Positions 9,433 through 17,750 of a DNA stretch of 64,000 nt are shown piece after piece. This DNA is from Streptomyces sp. NRRL F-5122 (GTDB lineage: Bacteria; Actinomycetota; Actinomycetes; Streptomycetales; Streptomycetaceae). Location: assembly GCF_001507435.1 (NCBI RefSeq), contig NZ_LMWH01000228.1, positions 371,142-435,141 of the forward strand. Reading direction: 5' to 3'. The notes under the pieces were generated by a model. That model saw nothing but the letters and a program-made list of their open reading frames with translations. It was not told the origin of the DNA and did no database searches. How positions within the stretch are numbered: the stretch's first letter is position 1; each line of letters starts with the position of its first letter. The position numbers were made by a program, and so were the translations under genes.

Positions 9433-10371
9433 ATGACCAGCAGCATCCGCCCTCCTCTCGCCGAAGCCCTGGCCTCCGGAACGCTCGTCCTGGACGGTGG
9501 CATGTCCAACCAGCTCGAGTCGGCGGGACACGATCTGAGCGACGCGCTGTGGTCGGCGCGGCTGCTCGCGGAGCTGCCGGAAGCCGTCACAACGGCGCAC
9601 CTCACGTACTTCGAGGCGGGGGCGGACGTGGCGATCACGTCCAGCTACCAGGCGACGTTCGAGGGATTCGCTGCGCGCGGCATCGACCGCGAGCGGGCCG
9701 CGGGGCTGCTCGCACTGAGCGTGGATCTGGCCCGTGAGGCGGCGGAGCGGGCGCAAGCGGGGGGCGCCGGGCGACCGCTGTGGGTGGCGGCGTCGGTCGG
9801 CCCGTACGGGGCGATGCTCGCCGACGGCTCCGAGTACCGGGGCCGCTACGGCCTCAGCGTCGCCGAGCTGGAGGCCTTCCACCGTCCTCGCCTGGAGGCG
9901 CTGGCGGCGGCCGGCCCCGATGTGCTGGCCCTGGAGACCGTCCCCGACGCGGACGAGGCGGCGGCCCTGATGCGGGCGGTGCGCGGGCTCGGTGTGCCCG
10001 CCTGGCTTTCGTACACCGTCTCCGGCGACCGTACGCGCGCCGGACAGCCGCTGGAGGACGCCTTCGCACCCGCCGCCGACGCGGACGAGGTGATCGCGGT
10101 GGGCGTCAACTGCTGCGCGCCCGAGGACGTGGAGGCCGCGATCGAGACGGCCGCGCGCGTGACGGGCAAGCCGGTGGTGGTCTACCCGAACAGCGGCGAG
10201 ACCTGGGACGCGCGGGCCCGCGCCTGGGACGGCCGCACCACGTTCACCACGAGCCGGGTGACGGCCTGGCGCGCCGCCGGGGCCCGGCTGATCGGGGGAT
10301 GCTGCCGGGTGGGTCCCGCGGCGATCGCCTCCGTCGCGCGGACACTGGGAGCGGACCCGGCGGCCGGCTGA
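9433..10371 (+). CDS. mmuM: Homocysteine S-methyltransferase
   Basis: This 312-residue enzyme of the MmuM/YagD family transfers a methyl group from S-methylmethionine (or SAM) to homocysteine to make methionine. The homocysteine-binding barrel starts with LVLDGGMSNQLE. The zinc ligands are the Cys in GVNCC and the pair in GGCCRVGP near the C-terminus. The length is normal for the family. A -10 box six bases upstream of ATG and the lack of an SD suggest a leaderless mRNA. It converges on the carboxylesterase gene 31 bp away. Confidence 0.93.
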   Translation: MTSSIRPPLAEALASGTLVLDGGMSNQLESAGHDLSDALWSARLLAELPEAVTTAHLTYFEAGADVAITSSYQATFEGFAARGIDRERAAGLLALSVDLAREAAERAQAGGAGRPLWVAASVGPYGAMLADGSEYRGRYGLSVAELEAFHRPRLEALAAAGPDVLALETVPDADEAAALMRAVRGLGVPAWLSYTVSGDRTRAGQPLEDAFAPAADADEVIAVGVNCCAPEDVEAAIETAARVTGKPVVVYPNSGETWDARARAWDGRTTFTTSRVTAWRAAGARLIGGCCRVGPAAIASVARTLGADPAAG

Positions 10372-10402
10372 GCGCAGCGGCCGGCGCGGGTCGTGCCGCT
10401 GT

Positions 10403-12028
10403 TCACTCCATGTCGCTGCGGCGCACACCCCCGGGTCTGCGCAGCCGCCGTACCGCGGCCAGCGGTACCGCACCCCGCAGCCGCGGCCCGTTCCCCGCGC
10501 CGGGGACGGGAGCGGTCTGCGGCGCGGTGGCAGCGGCCCCCCACAGGTCCATCTCGGCGTCGCGGTGGCCGCGTACGAGGGGGTCACCGTCACCACCGAA
10601 GATCCGCACCGGGTGGGTGGCGTCCCAGGCGGCCCAGCCCGGCTCGCCGTCCGTCGCGAAGCGCACCCACGCCCTGTGCATCTCGTGGGCGAGTTCACGG
10701 GGGGCGTCGGGGCCGGCCAGTTTCTCCGCCTCGGGCACTCCCGCGCTGTTGAAGACGAAGCCCAGTTCGAGGGCGTGACAGGCGCCGAGCCCCGGGAGAT
10801 TCGACCGCCAGGCGAACTCGTAGACGTGGACGGCGGCGTGGCCGTCGCCCACCCGGGACTCGGCCAGACGGTGCAGCGGGCGGCGGAGCAGATAGTCCGT
10901 CACCATCTGGCCCACCAGGTCGGAGACGGGGTCGTCCGGCCGGGCGTTGCGGTAGCCGCGGGGGACGTCGGGGCCGCAGTGGCAGCGGGCCATCGCACCG
11001 GCCATGGCGACCGCACCCAGCCGGTCGATGCGCTCGACCAGCCCGGTCGGCGCGAGCCACAGCCGGTGCTCCTCGCTGGTCCAGCCAACGAGCAGCGGAA
11101 TGTCCCCGGCGACACCGTCGAGCAGCGCCTCCAGCGGGTCACGGGGCACCAGATCACCGTCGACGACGATCCCGAAGGCGGCCCCCCCGAGGATCGGGCT
11201 GGCCCGGCGGCCCACCTCCGCCTGGACGTCGGCCAGCAGGGTGCGGTCCACCTCGGCGAAGGCGGCCGCCGTGGCCGGCACCTTCAGTCTTGTGGCCATG
11301 CGCCGTACCAGGCGGCGCACTCTGTCGCGGTCCGTGGACTCCGGCGGCCCGCTCTGCAGCACCGCCCGCCGGAACAGCCCCCGGGCGCGCGGAGCCGCCA
11401 GCAGGGCGCCGATGCTGATGGCGCCCGCGGACTCGCCGAAGACGGTCACCCGGTCCGGGTCGCCGCCGAACGCGGCGACCGCCTCGTGCACCCACTCCAG
11501 CGCGGCCAGCTGGTCGTGCAGCCCGGGATTGGGCGGCGCGTCCGGGAAGAGGCCGTAACCCTCCACGCCCAGCCGGTAGTTGAAGGAGACCAGGACGACT
11601 CCGTCGCGGGCGAAGGCGCTGCCGTCATAGACGGGGACGGCGGAGGAGCCGCGGGTCAGTGCGCCGCCGTGGATCCAGACCATCACCGGGAGCCGGGCGC
11701 CCGGCCCGGGCTCCGGGGTCCACACGTTGAGGTTGAGGCAGTCGTCGCCGGCGACCACCGGGTCGGACAGATAGCGCGCGAAGGCCTCCGAGTACGGCGG
11801 CTTCGGTGGCGTCGGCCCGAACACACCCGCGTCCCGGACGCCGTCCCAGGGCTCGGGCGGGACGGGCGGGCGGAAGCGGTTGGGGCCGAAGGGCGGGGCG
11901 GCGAAGGGGATTCCACGGAAGACGGCGATCCCTTGCTCGTACCGGCCCCGCACCGCTCCGTAGGGAGTGCGGACCACGGGATCCGACGGGCTTCGCGGGT
12001 TCGCGGCCACTTCGTCCGCACGCTCCAT
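10403..12028 (-). CDS. Type B carboxylesterase
   Basis: This 541-residue alpha/beta hydrolase of the COesterase family has a nucleophile Ser in GESAGA, an oxyanion-hole segment VWIHGGALTRGSS and an N-terminal family signature GIPFAAPPFG with GDDCLNLNVW. It should hydrolyse carboxylic esters such as p-nitrobenzyl-type substrates. No signal peptide is seen, so it is cytoplasmic. ATG 12028 is chosen over 12046 because GGAGGAG lies just before it. The gene stands alone between mmuM (convergent) and a reverse-strand ThuA-like gene upstream. Confidence 0.92.
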   Translation of the reverse strand: MERADEVAANPRSPSDPVVRTPYGAVRGRYEQGIAVFRGIPFAAPPFGPNRFRPPVPPEPWDGVRDAGVFGPTPPKPPYSEAFARYLSDPVVAGDDCLNLNVWTPEPGPGARLPVMVWIHGGALTRGSSAVPVYDGSAFARDGVVLVSFNYRLGVEGYGLFPDAPPNPGLHDQLAALEWVHEAVAAFGGDPDRVTVFGESAGAISIGALLAAPRARGLFRRAVLQSGPPESTDRDRVRRLVRRMATRLKVPATAAAFAEVDRTLLADVQAEVGRRASPILGGAAFGIVVDGDLVPRDPLEALLDGVAGDIPLLVGWTSEEHRLWLAPTGLVERIDRLGAVAMAGAMARCHCGPDVPRGYRNARPDDPVSDLVGQMVTDYLLRRPLHRLAESRVGDGHAAVHVYEFAWRSNLPGLGACHALELGFVFNSAGVPEAEKLAGPDAPRELAHEMHRAWVRFATDGEPGWAAWDATHPVRIFGGDGDPLVRGHRDAEMDLWGAAATAPQTAPVPGAGNGPRLRGAVPLAAVRRLRRPGGVRRSDME

Positions 12029-12221
12029 ACGGCTCTCTCCTCCCATGCCGGGACTGCCCGGTTCACCGCATCACATCACTTTCCCCGGCCGGCGGACCGC
12101 CCAACGGCCGGGCGCCCGCGTGTCCCGGCCTCACGCCCGTGAGCTGCGGCGTCCGTGACGGGCTCGCGCGGACGCCGGGAGGTGTCGCAGACCGGGCCGG
12201 CGGCACGTGCGGTGGGACCCC

Positions 12222-12878
12222 CTACTCCGCCCGGGCCGCCCAGCGGATGCCGCCGAGGAGATGGGCCCGGAAGTCCGGGTCCGCGTACGCCTCGGACGCG
12301 TGCCCGAGCGCCGTGTAGAACACGCGTCCGCCACCGTGTTCGTGGCACCACACCAGCGGATGGTCGTCGCCCATACCGCCGCCCGCGTAGGAGGATTCGT
12401 CCGCGGAGGCGAGCACACGCACCGAACCACGGGGACTCGCCCGGAAGTCGTACCACTCGTCCGTGAACTCCCAGACGGCGGGCAGGTGCCGGGTCGCCGG
12501 ATGGCCACGGTCCTCGACGACGGCCTTCCCCGGCTGGTACGCGGGGTGCCGCGCGAACCGGGCGCCCAGCATCCCGCCGTAGTAGGACCAGTCGTACTCG
12601 GTGCAGGCCGCCGCGTGCACGCCGACGAAACCACCGCCGGCGCGCAGCCGGGCCTCGAGCCGGGTACGGCCCCGGGGGGTCAGCACCTCGCCGCTGGTGG
12701 AAAGGAAGACGACCACCGCGTAGGCGTCCAGGGGCGACTCGAGGACGTCGGGGTCCTCGGTGGCGTCGACCTCGAACCCATGGGCCTCTCCGAGGCCGCG
12801 TACGGCCGTGACGGCGTCGGGGATGGAGTCGTGCCGGTAGTCGGCGGTGCGGGTGTACACCAGAACGCGGAAGGTCAC
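12222..12878 (-). CDS. ThuA-like domain protein
   Basis: This 218-residue protein has the ThuA (trehalose utilisation, GATase1-like) fold: FRVLVYTRTADYRHDSIPD, the segment VVFLSTSGEVL, GFVGVHAAACTEYDWSYYGG and the closing GRVFYTALGH. Such proteins are common in sugar catabolic loci, but the biochemical role is not known. GTG 12878 follows a TACGCT box by six bases, so the gene is probably leaderless. It lies 65 bp downstream of the amidohydrolase on the same strand. Confidence 0.85.
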   Translation of the reverse strand: MTFRVLVYTRTADYRHDSIPDAVTAVRGLGEAHGFEVDATEDPDVLESPLDAYAVVVFLSTSGEVLTPRGRTRLEARLRAGGGFVGVHAAACTEYDWSYYGGMLGARFARHPAYQPGKAVVEDRGHPATRHLPAVWEFTDEWYDFRASPRGSVRVLASADESSYAGGGMGDDHPLVWCHEHGGGRVFYTALGHASEAYADPDFRAHLLGGIRWAARAE

Positions 12879-12884
12879 CGGCCG

Positions 12885-12890
12885 AGCGTA
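12885..12890 (-). promoter_or_regulatory. -10 box (TACGCT) of leaderless ThuA-like gene
   Basis: On the reverse strand TACGCT ends six bases before the GTG at 12878. This fits the TAnnnT consensus and leaderless spacing. Confidence 0.45.
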
Positions 12891-12943
12891 GCCCTCCGGC
12901 GATGACCGGCCGGAGTGTGCACCGGACCCGGCGGGAGGGCGGG

Positions 12944-13903
12944 TCAGGACCCCGACAGGTCGAGCAGGTCCGCCGCGTTGGTGTCGAGGATCGCCCTGGC
13001 CGCCTCCTCGGTGAGCCCCGAGCCGGCGATGTGGTCGACGGCCCTCAGGAAGACCTCCCCGTCCTCGTACGGGAAGTCCGTGCCGAGTACCAGGCGGTCC
13101 GCCCCGAAGGACGCCACCGCGGCGACCAGTGCCGGCGTGTGCGCGTAGCTGACCGTGTCGTACCAGAGTCGGCGGGCGGCCACCGAGGGCGGCTCGGCGG
13201 TCCCGGGGGACTCGAAAGTCACATGATCGTCGAGGCGGCACAGCAGCAGGGGCAGCGCACCGCCCAGGTGCGGGGCCAGGACCCGCATCCGCGGAAAGCG
13301 CGCGGGAATGCCCGCGAGGATCAGATGCATGACGGCCACCGTGTCCTCGACCGGGGCCCCGACCATCCATGTCATCCCGTACCCGGTGATCAGCGGGCTG
13401 GCGCCGCCCTCGCCGGCCGGGTGGATGTACAGGACGGCGCCGCGCCGGTCCAGCTCCTCGTAGACGGGGTGGAAGAGCGGATCGGCGAGCGTGCGGCCCA
13501 GTACGGTCGTGGTGACTCCCACACCGACGGCACCGAGTTCGTCGAAGGCACGGGCGAGCTCGCGCAGCGCCGCGTCGACATGCGGCAGGGGCAGCGCGGC
13601 AAAGGCACGGAAGCGTCCCGGGAAACGGGCCACCAGCTCCGCGTAGGCGTTGTTCGCCGCCCCGGCCGACGCCGCGGCATCGGACTCCGCCGCCAGATGC
13701 GGGGACAGCGGCGCCACGGAGAGCACCTGCAGGTCGACTCCCGCCCGGTCCATCAACGCGAAACGGTGGTCCAGATCGGCCTCGGTCGCCTCGGCACCGA
13801 TTCCGCGCCTCAAGCCCGTGTCGCTCCTCCCCAGCCGTTCGAGGCGGTCGAGGTACTCCGTGGTCCACAGATGGGCGTGCACGTCGATGCGCAACGGTGT
13901 CAC
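12944..13903 (-). CDS. Amidohydrolase family protein (ACMSD-like)
   Basis: This 319-residue amidohydrolase_2 barrel has the metal motif RIDVHAHLW at the N-terminus, the strand-4 region VLYIHPAGEG, and the later motifs LAPHLGGALP and LVLGTDFPYED. The family includes decarboxylases such as ACMSD and hydrolases acting on aromatic carboxylates. GTG 13903 places HxH at residues 8-10 as usual; the 95-residue extension readable upstream is not family-like. It precedes the ThuA-like gene on the same strand. Confidence 0.87.
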   Translation of the reverse strand: MTPLRIDVHAHLWTTEYLDRLERLGRSDTGLRRGIGAEATEADLDHRFALMDRAGVDLQVLSVAPLSPHLAAESDAAASAGAANNAYAELVARFPGRFRAFAALPLPHVDAALRELARAFDELGAVGVGVTTTVLGRTLADPLFHPVYEELDRRGAVLYIHPAGEGGASPLITGYGMTWMVGAPVEDTVAVMHLILAGIPARFPRMRVLAPHLGGALPLLLCRLDDHVTFESPGTAEPPSVAARRLWYDTVSYAHTPALVAAVASFGADRLVLGTDFPYEDGEVFLRAVDHIAGSGLTEEAARAILDTNAADLLDLSGS

Positions 13904-14072
13904 TCTTCCAGGGAACGTCCCCGGCGCGGCGCGGGCCAGTCGGCGGCCCGAGCGCCATGACGTGGGGGCCGCGGCCCGCGCGCAGTTGCGAAGGGGCCGG
14001 TGGTGCCGCAAGGACGTACTCCATTCGGCCGCATCCAGGTGACGGCCGGGCGCGTCGGCGCGTTGAGGTTGT

Positions 14073-14270
14073 ATGAGCAGGAGTCGCAGGTTGCGAGAAC
14101 TGTCAGGGGCGGTGGCGTTCGACCAGCTGAGGGCCGAGCTGGCGCGTGCCGCCGGGCTGGTCGCGGGGGACAAACCGCCGCGGCGCAAGGTGGCCGAGGA
14201 GGCGCTTCGCCCACCGGGCGCGGAGCCCGACGACGGTCATGGTGAGGCGTCGCGGCTCGGCCCGGGCTGA
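14073..14270 (+). CDS. Small hypothetical ORF
   Basis: This 65-residue frame lies in the 517-bp gap between the amidohydrolase and BrkB-like genes. GAGG sits a few bases before the ATG, and third positions are mostly G or C (about 83 percent), slightly below neighbouring genes. The product is charged, with a helical-looking centre (FDQLRAELARAAGLVAGDK). No family is recognised. The rest of the gap shows nothing else. Confidence 0.28.
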   Translation: MSRSRRLRELSGAVAFDQLRAELARAAGLVAGDKPPRRKVAEEALRPPGAEPDDGHGEASRLGPG

Positions 14271-14420
14271 GGATCCCCGCCTCCCGTCGGACCGGCGGAG
14301 GAGGCGGCCGCGCGCGGCGCGCCGGCCGTCGGGTGCGGGCTCCGGCCGGTGAGGGCGCACAGGTCCCGGCGGGCGGTCACCGAGAGGCGGTGCCCGGGGC
14401 GGGGACGGCGCGGCCGTCTC

Positions 14421-15599
14421 TCACTCGCCCTGGTCCTTCCCCTTGTGCGGCGACGGGTGCGGGCCGCCGTGCGGCGACGGGTGCGGACCGCGGGCCTGCG
14501 TCCGCAGGCGGGACGTGACGTCTTCCGGCGGCAGGAAGCGCGACCACCGCTCCGGGAACTCCGACGGCATGTCGGGGTCATCGGGGTCCTCCGGATCCTC
14601 GGCGCGGGCAGTCGCCCGGGCCACGTATTCCGCGGCCTGCTCCTGACGCAGCCGTTCGTTCGCCGCTCGGGCGGCCGCCGTGGCCGCGGCGGGCCACACC
14701 CGGTCGATCGCCGCGTTGACGGCCGCACCCACCAGCACCGCGAAGGCGGACACGCCGATCCACAGCAGCACGGCCACGGGTGCGGCCAGCGAACCGTAGA
14801 TCGTCGGTCCCTCGATGGTGTTGGTCAGGTAGATACGCAGCAGAAAGGATCCGAGGACCCACATCGCCAGGGCCACCAGGGCCCCGGGCACGTCCTCCAC
14901 CCAGGGGGACCGGACCGGCACGGACACGTGGTACAGCGTCGTCAGGAACACGACCGACAGGACGATGACCACCGGCCAGTACAGGACCTGCACCACCGTC
15001 GTCGACCAGGGAACGACGTTCACCACCGCGTCGGGCCCCGCCACCATCAGGGGCAGGGCGACCGAGCCGATCAGCAGGGCGACGATGAAGAGCACGAAGG
15101 CGAGCAGCCGGGTCTTGACGATGCCCCGGGTGCCGTCGAGCCCGTACATCACCGTGATCGTGTCGATGAAGACGTTCACGGCACGGGATCCCGACCACAG
15201 GGCGAACAGGAAGCCGATGGAGATGACGTCGGGACGGCCGCCCTTCATCACGTCGTGCAGGATCGGCTGGGCGATCTGCGTGACGCCCTTGTCGGACAGG
15301 ACCGTGCGCGAGGCCTCCAGCAGGTTGTTCTCCAGACTCTGGATGGTGTCGGCGCCGGTCCAGGCGTCGACGTAGCCCAGCAGTCCGATGAGGCTCAGCA
15401 GCAGCGGCGGCACGGACAGCAGCGTGAAGAACGCCGCCTCGGCCGCGAGCCCGAGGATTCGGTACTCCATGCAGGAGTTGACCGTGTCCTTCAGCAACAG
15501 CCAGGCCGTCCTGCGCTTGGAGACGTTCCGGTAGAGGACACGCGCCCGGTGGAGACGTCCTGGAGGTCGCTCGGGGTTCTCTCTTGCTGCTGACTGCAC
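14421..15599 (-). CDS. YihY/virulence factor BrkB family membrane protein
   Basis: This 392-residue protein has about six membrane segments in the YihY/BrkB pattern: AAEAAFFTLLSVPPLLLSLIGL, SGSRAVNVFIDTI, and GSLAAPVAVLLWIGVSAFAVLVGA. The role of the family is not settled (it is not an RNase, despite old names). The cytoplasmic tail is acidic, then ends in two copies of GPHPSPH separated by one residue. A GTG start at 15599 has GAGG nearby. It is divergent from aidB with 122 bp between. Confidence 0.88.
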   Translation of the reverse strand: MQSAARENPERPPGRLHRARVLYRNVSKRRTAWLLLKDTVNSCMEYRILGLAAEAAFFTLLSVPPLLLSLIGLLGYVDAWTGADTIQSLENNLLEASRTVLSDKGVTQIAQPILHDVMKGGRPDVISIGFLFALWSGSRAVNVFIDTITVMYGLDGTRGIVKTRLLAFVLFIVALLIGSVALPLMVAGPDAVVNVVPWSTTVVQVLYWPVVIVLSVVFLTTLYHVSVPVRSPWVEDVPGALVALAMWVLGSFLLRIYLTNTIEGPTIYGSLAAPVAVLLWIGVSAFAVLVGAAVNAAIDRVWPAAATAAARAANERLRQEQAAEYVARATARAEDPEDPDDPDMPSEFPERWSRFLPPEDVTSRLRTQARGPHPSPHGGPHPSPHKGKDQGE

Positions 15600-15709
15600 G
15601 CCTCAACGGTATCCGTCGCCGGTGTCCCCACTCATCTCCTGGTGGGGCGGGCCCCGCAGCATGTGACGCACTCCCCGGCGCGACGGGTGACCGGGAGCGT
15701 ACCGAAGGG

Positions 15710-15715
15710 TAGGTT
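15710..15715 (+). promoter_or_regulatory. -10 box (TAGGTT) of leaderless aidB-like gene
   Basis: TAGGTT ends six bases before the ATG at 15722 and no SD is visible, which fits a leaderless transcript. Confidence 0.5.
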
Positions 15716-15721
15716 CGGCTC

Positions 15722-17356
15722 ATGGCAGCGACCACGCACACCGTGACCAACCAGGCTCCGCCGCTGGTCGGATACGACGTCTTCACCGCCGACCGTGCCC
15801 TTGCGGCGGCCGTGGAGCGGCATCTCGACCCCGCACTCCTCGACGAGGCCCGCGACGAGCTCTCGGGGCTCGGCCGGAGCGCCGGCTCCGCCCAGGTGCA
15901 GGAGTGGGGGGCGCAGGCCAACGAGTATCCACCGCGGCTGCGGACCCACGACCGCTATGGGAACCGGATCGACGAGGTCGAGTTCCATCCCTCCTGGCAC
16001 CGGCTGCTCGGCAAGGGCGTCGCCGCGGGCCTGACCGCGGCGTGGTCGCGGCCGGGCGGTCATGTGCGCAGGGCCGCCGCGTTCGTGCTCTGGACACAGG
16101 CCGAGGCGGGCAACGGCTGTCCGCTGTCGATGACGCACGCCGCCGTCCCCGCCCTGCGCACGGACCCGGCGCTGGCCGCCGAGTGGGAGCCGCGACTGAC
16201 CTCCACGGTCTACGACCGGGCTCTGCGTCCCGCCGCGGAGAAGGCGGGCGTCATCTTCGGCATGGGGATGACCGAGAAGCAGGGCGGCAGCGACGTACGC
16301 GCCAACACGACCACGGCACGGCCGCTCGCCGAGGACGGGACCTACGAGCTGACCGGTCACAAATGGTTCTGCTCGGCGCCCATGTCGGACGCGTTCCTGG
16401 TGCTGGCGCAGGCGCCGGGCGGGCTCACCTGCTTCCTGCTCCCGCGTGTGCTGGACGACGGCAGCCGCAACGTCTTCCGGATCCAGCGGCTCAAGGACAA
16501 GCTGGGCAACCGGTCCAACGCCTCCAGCGAGGTCGAGTTCGACGGCACCTGGGCGCGCCGGGTCGGTGACGAGGGCCGCGGGGTGCGCACCATCATCGAG
16601 ATGGTGGCGGCCACCCGCCTCGACTGCGTGCTCGGCTCCGCCGCGCTGATGCGGCAGGCGGTGGCCCAGGCGATCCACCACTGCACCTACCGGGAGGCCT
16701 TCGGCGGCAAGCTCGTCGACAAGCCCCTGATGCGCAATGTGCTCGCCGACCTGGCCCTGGAGTCGGAGGCAGCGACGACGCTCGCACTGCGGCTCGCGGC
16801 GGCGTACGACGAGGGGAGCGAGCAGGAGCGCGCCTTCCTCAGGCTCGCGGTGCCGGCGGCGAAGTACTGGGTGACCAAGCGGTGCACGCCGTTGGTGGTG
16901 GAGGCGTCGGAGTGCCTCGGCGGCAACGGGTACGTCGAGGAGTCGGGCATGCCCCGGCTGCTGCGCGAGTCTCCGCTGAACTCCGTCTGGGAGGGGGCGG
17001 GCAACGTCCAGGCGCTCGACGTGCTACGCGCGCTCCAGCGCGAGCCTCAGGCACTCGACGCCTACCTCCAGGAGGTGGGCCGGGCGCGCGGCGCGGACCA
17101 CCGACTGGACGCCGCGACCAAGAACCTGCTCAGCGAACTGGCCGAACGGGAGAACGTCGAGGTGCGGGCACGCCGCGTGGTCGAGCGGATCGCGCTGGTG
17201 CTCCAGGGATCGCTCCTCGTGCGCTTCGCGCCGCCGGAGGTGGCCGACGCCTTCTGCGCCTCGCGGCTCGGCGGCGACTGGGGCTCGGCCTTCGGCACTC
17301 TGCCGCACGGACTGGATCTGGCCACCGTGGTGCAGCGGGCGAGGCCCGTCGCCTGA
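15722..17356 (+). CDS. aidB: AidB-type acyl-CoA dehydrogenase
   Basis: This 544-residue flavoprotein belongs to the AidB branch of acyl-CoA dehydrogenases. The branch-specific motif GMGMTEKQGGSDVRANTT, the middle domain HKWFCSAPMSDAFLVLAQ and the C-terminal signature ECLGGNGYVEESGMPRLLRE are visible. E. coli AidB is part of the adaptive response to alkylation and shows isovaleryl-CoA dehydrogenase activity. The gene appears leaderless. Two perfect hairpins follow it, so it is probably monocistronic. No other alkylation-repair gene is nearby. Confidence 0.92.
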   Translation: MAATTHTVTNQAPPLVGYDVFTADRALAAAVERHLDPALLDEARDELSGLGRSAGSAQVQEWGAQANEYPPRLRTHDRYGNRIDEVEFHPSWHRLLGKGVAAGLTAAWSRPGGHVRRAAAFVLWTQAEAGNGCPLSMTHAAVPALRTDPALAAEWEPRLTSTVYDRALRPAAEKAGVIFGMGMTEKQGGSDVRANTTTARPLAEDGTYELTGHKWFCSAPMSDAFLVLAQAPGGLTCFLLPRVLDDGSRNVFRIQRLKDKLGNRSNASSEVEFDGTWARRVGDEGRGVRTIIEMVAATRLDCVLGSAALMRQAVAQAIHHCTYREAFGGKLVDKPLMRNVLADLALESEAATTLALRLAAAYDEGSEQERAFLRLAVPAAKYWVTKRCTPLVVEASECLGGNGYVEESGMPRLLRESPLNSVWEGAGNVQALDVLRALQREPQALDAYLQEVGRARGADHRLDAATKNLLSELAERENVEVRARRVVERIALVLQGSLLVRFAPPEVADAFCASRLGGDWGSAFGTLPHGLDLATVVQRARPVA

Positions 17357-17405
17357 CGTCTTCCGGTCATGTCCCGCAAGACTGTCGCGGCTGCTCCGGG
17401 TCCGT

Positions 17406-17435
17406 ACGTCACGGGCTCCCCCCAGCCCGTGACGT
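17406..17435 (+). terminator. Perfect 12-bp hairpin after aidB
   Basis: ACGTCACGGGCT (17406-17417) pairs exactly with AGCCCGTGACGT (17424-17435) around a six-C loop, 50 bp after the stop. No U-tract follows, as is usual for Streptomyces terminators. Confidence 0.75.
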
Positions 17436-17461
17436 CTCGCGCGTCCCCCCGGTCGCGCATC

Positions 17462-17499
17462 GCGGGGGTGGTGCTGCGCCGACACGGCACCACCCCCGC
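17462..17499 (+). terminator. Second hairpin after aidB
   Basis: GCGGGGGTGGTGC (17462-17474) pairs exactly with GCACCACCCCCGC (17487-17499) with a 12-base loop, followed by TTGTTCT. It is in tandem with the hairpin at 17406 and should end readthrough before the GAF regulator. Confidence 0.75.
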
Positions 17500-17543
17500 T
17501 TGTTCTGGCCCCCCTCAAGGAGCACGGACGCCGCCGGAGCGGC

Positions 17544-17618
17544 GTTGCACAAGTTTCAATGACCCGTGGGCCGTCCGCCAGGGTTGCAAGAGGTTGCAAC
17601 TTGCTGCTCACTGTTGCC
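17544..17618. promoter_or_regulatory. Cluster of GTTGCA elements upstream of GAF regulator
   Basis: GTTGCA occurs at 17544, 17583 and 17593, and GTTGCC at 17613. The last three are spaced by 10 and 20 bp, so they lie on one face of the helix. 17583-17600 also reads as an inverted repeat, GTTGCA-N6-TGCAAC. Such clusters are typical operators or upstream activating sites, most simply for the GAF-domain regulator that follows. Confidence 0.5.
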
Positions 17619-17750
17619 GGAGTGCGCCCCTCCGTGACGGGCAGACGGCAAAATGAGAACAACCGTCAACACCGGTCCGGAGTTTGCGTGTCCGGAAAGG
17701 GCTGACGGCACCGAGCCAGATCGGACGACCACGCCTTGGGGGCGGTTCCA

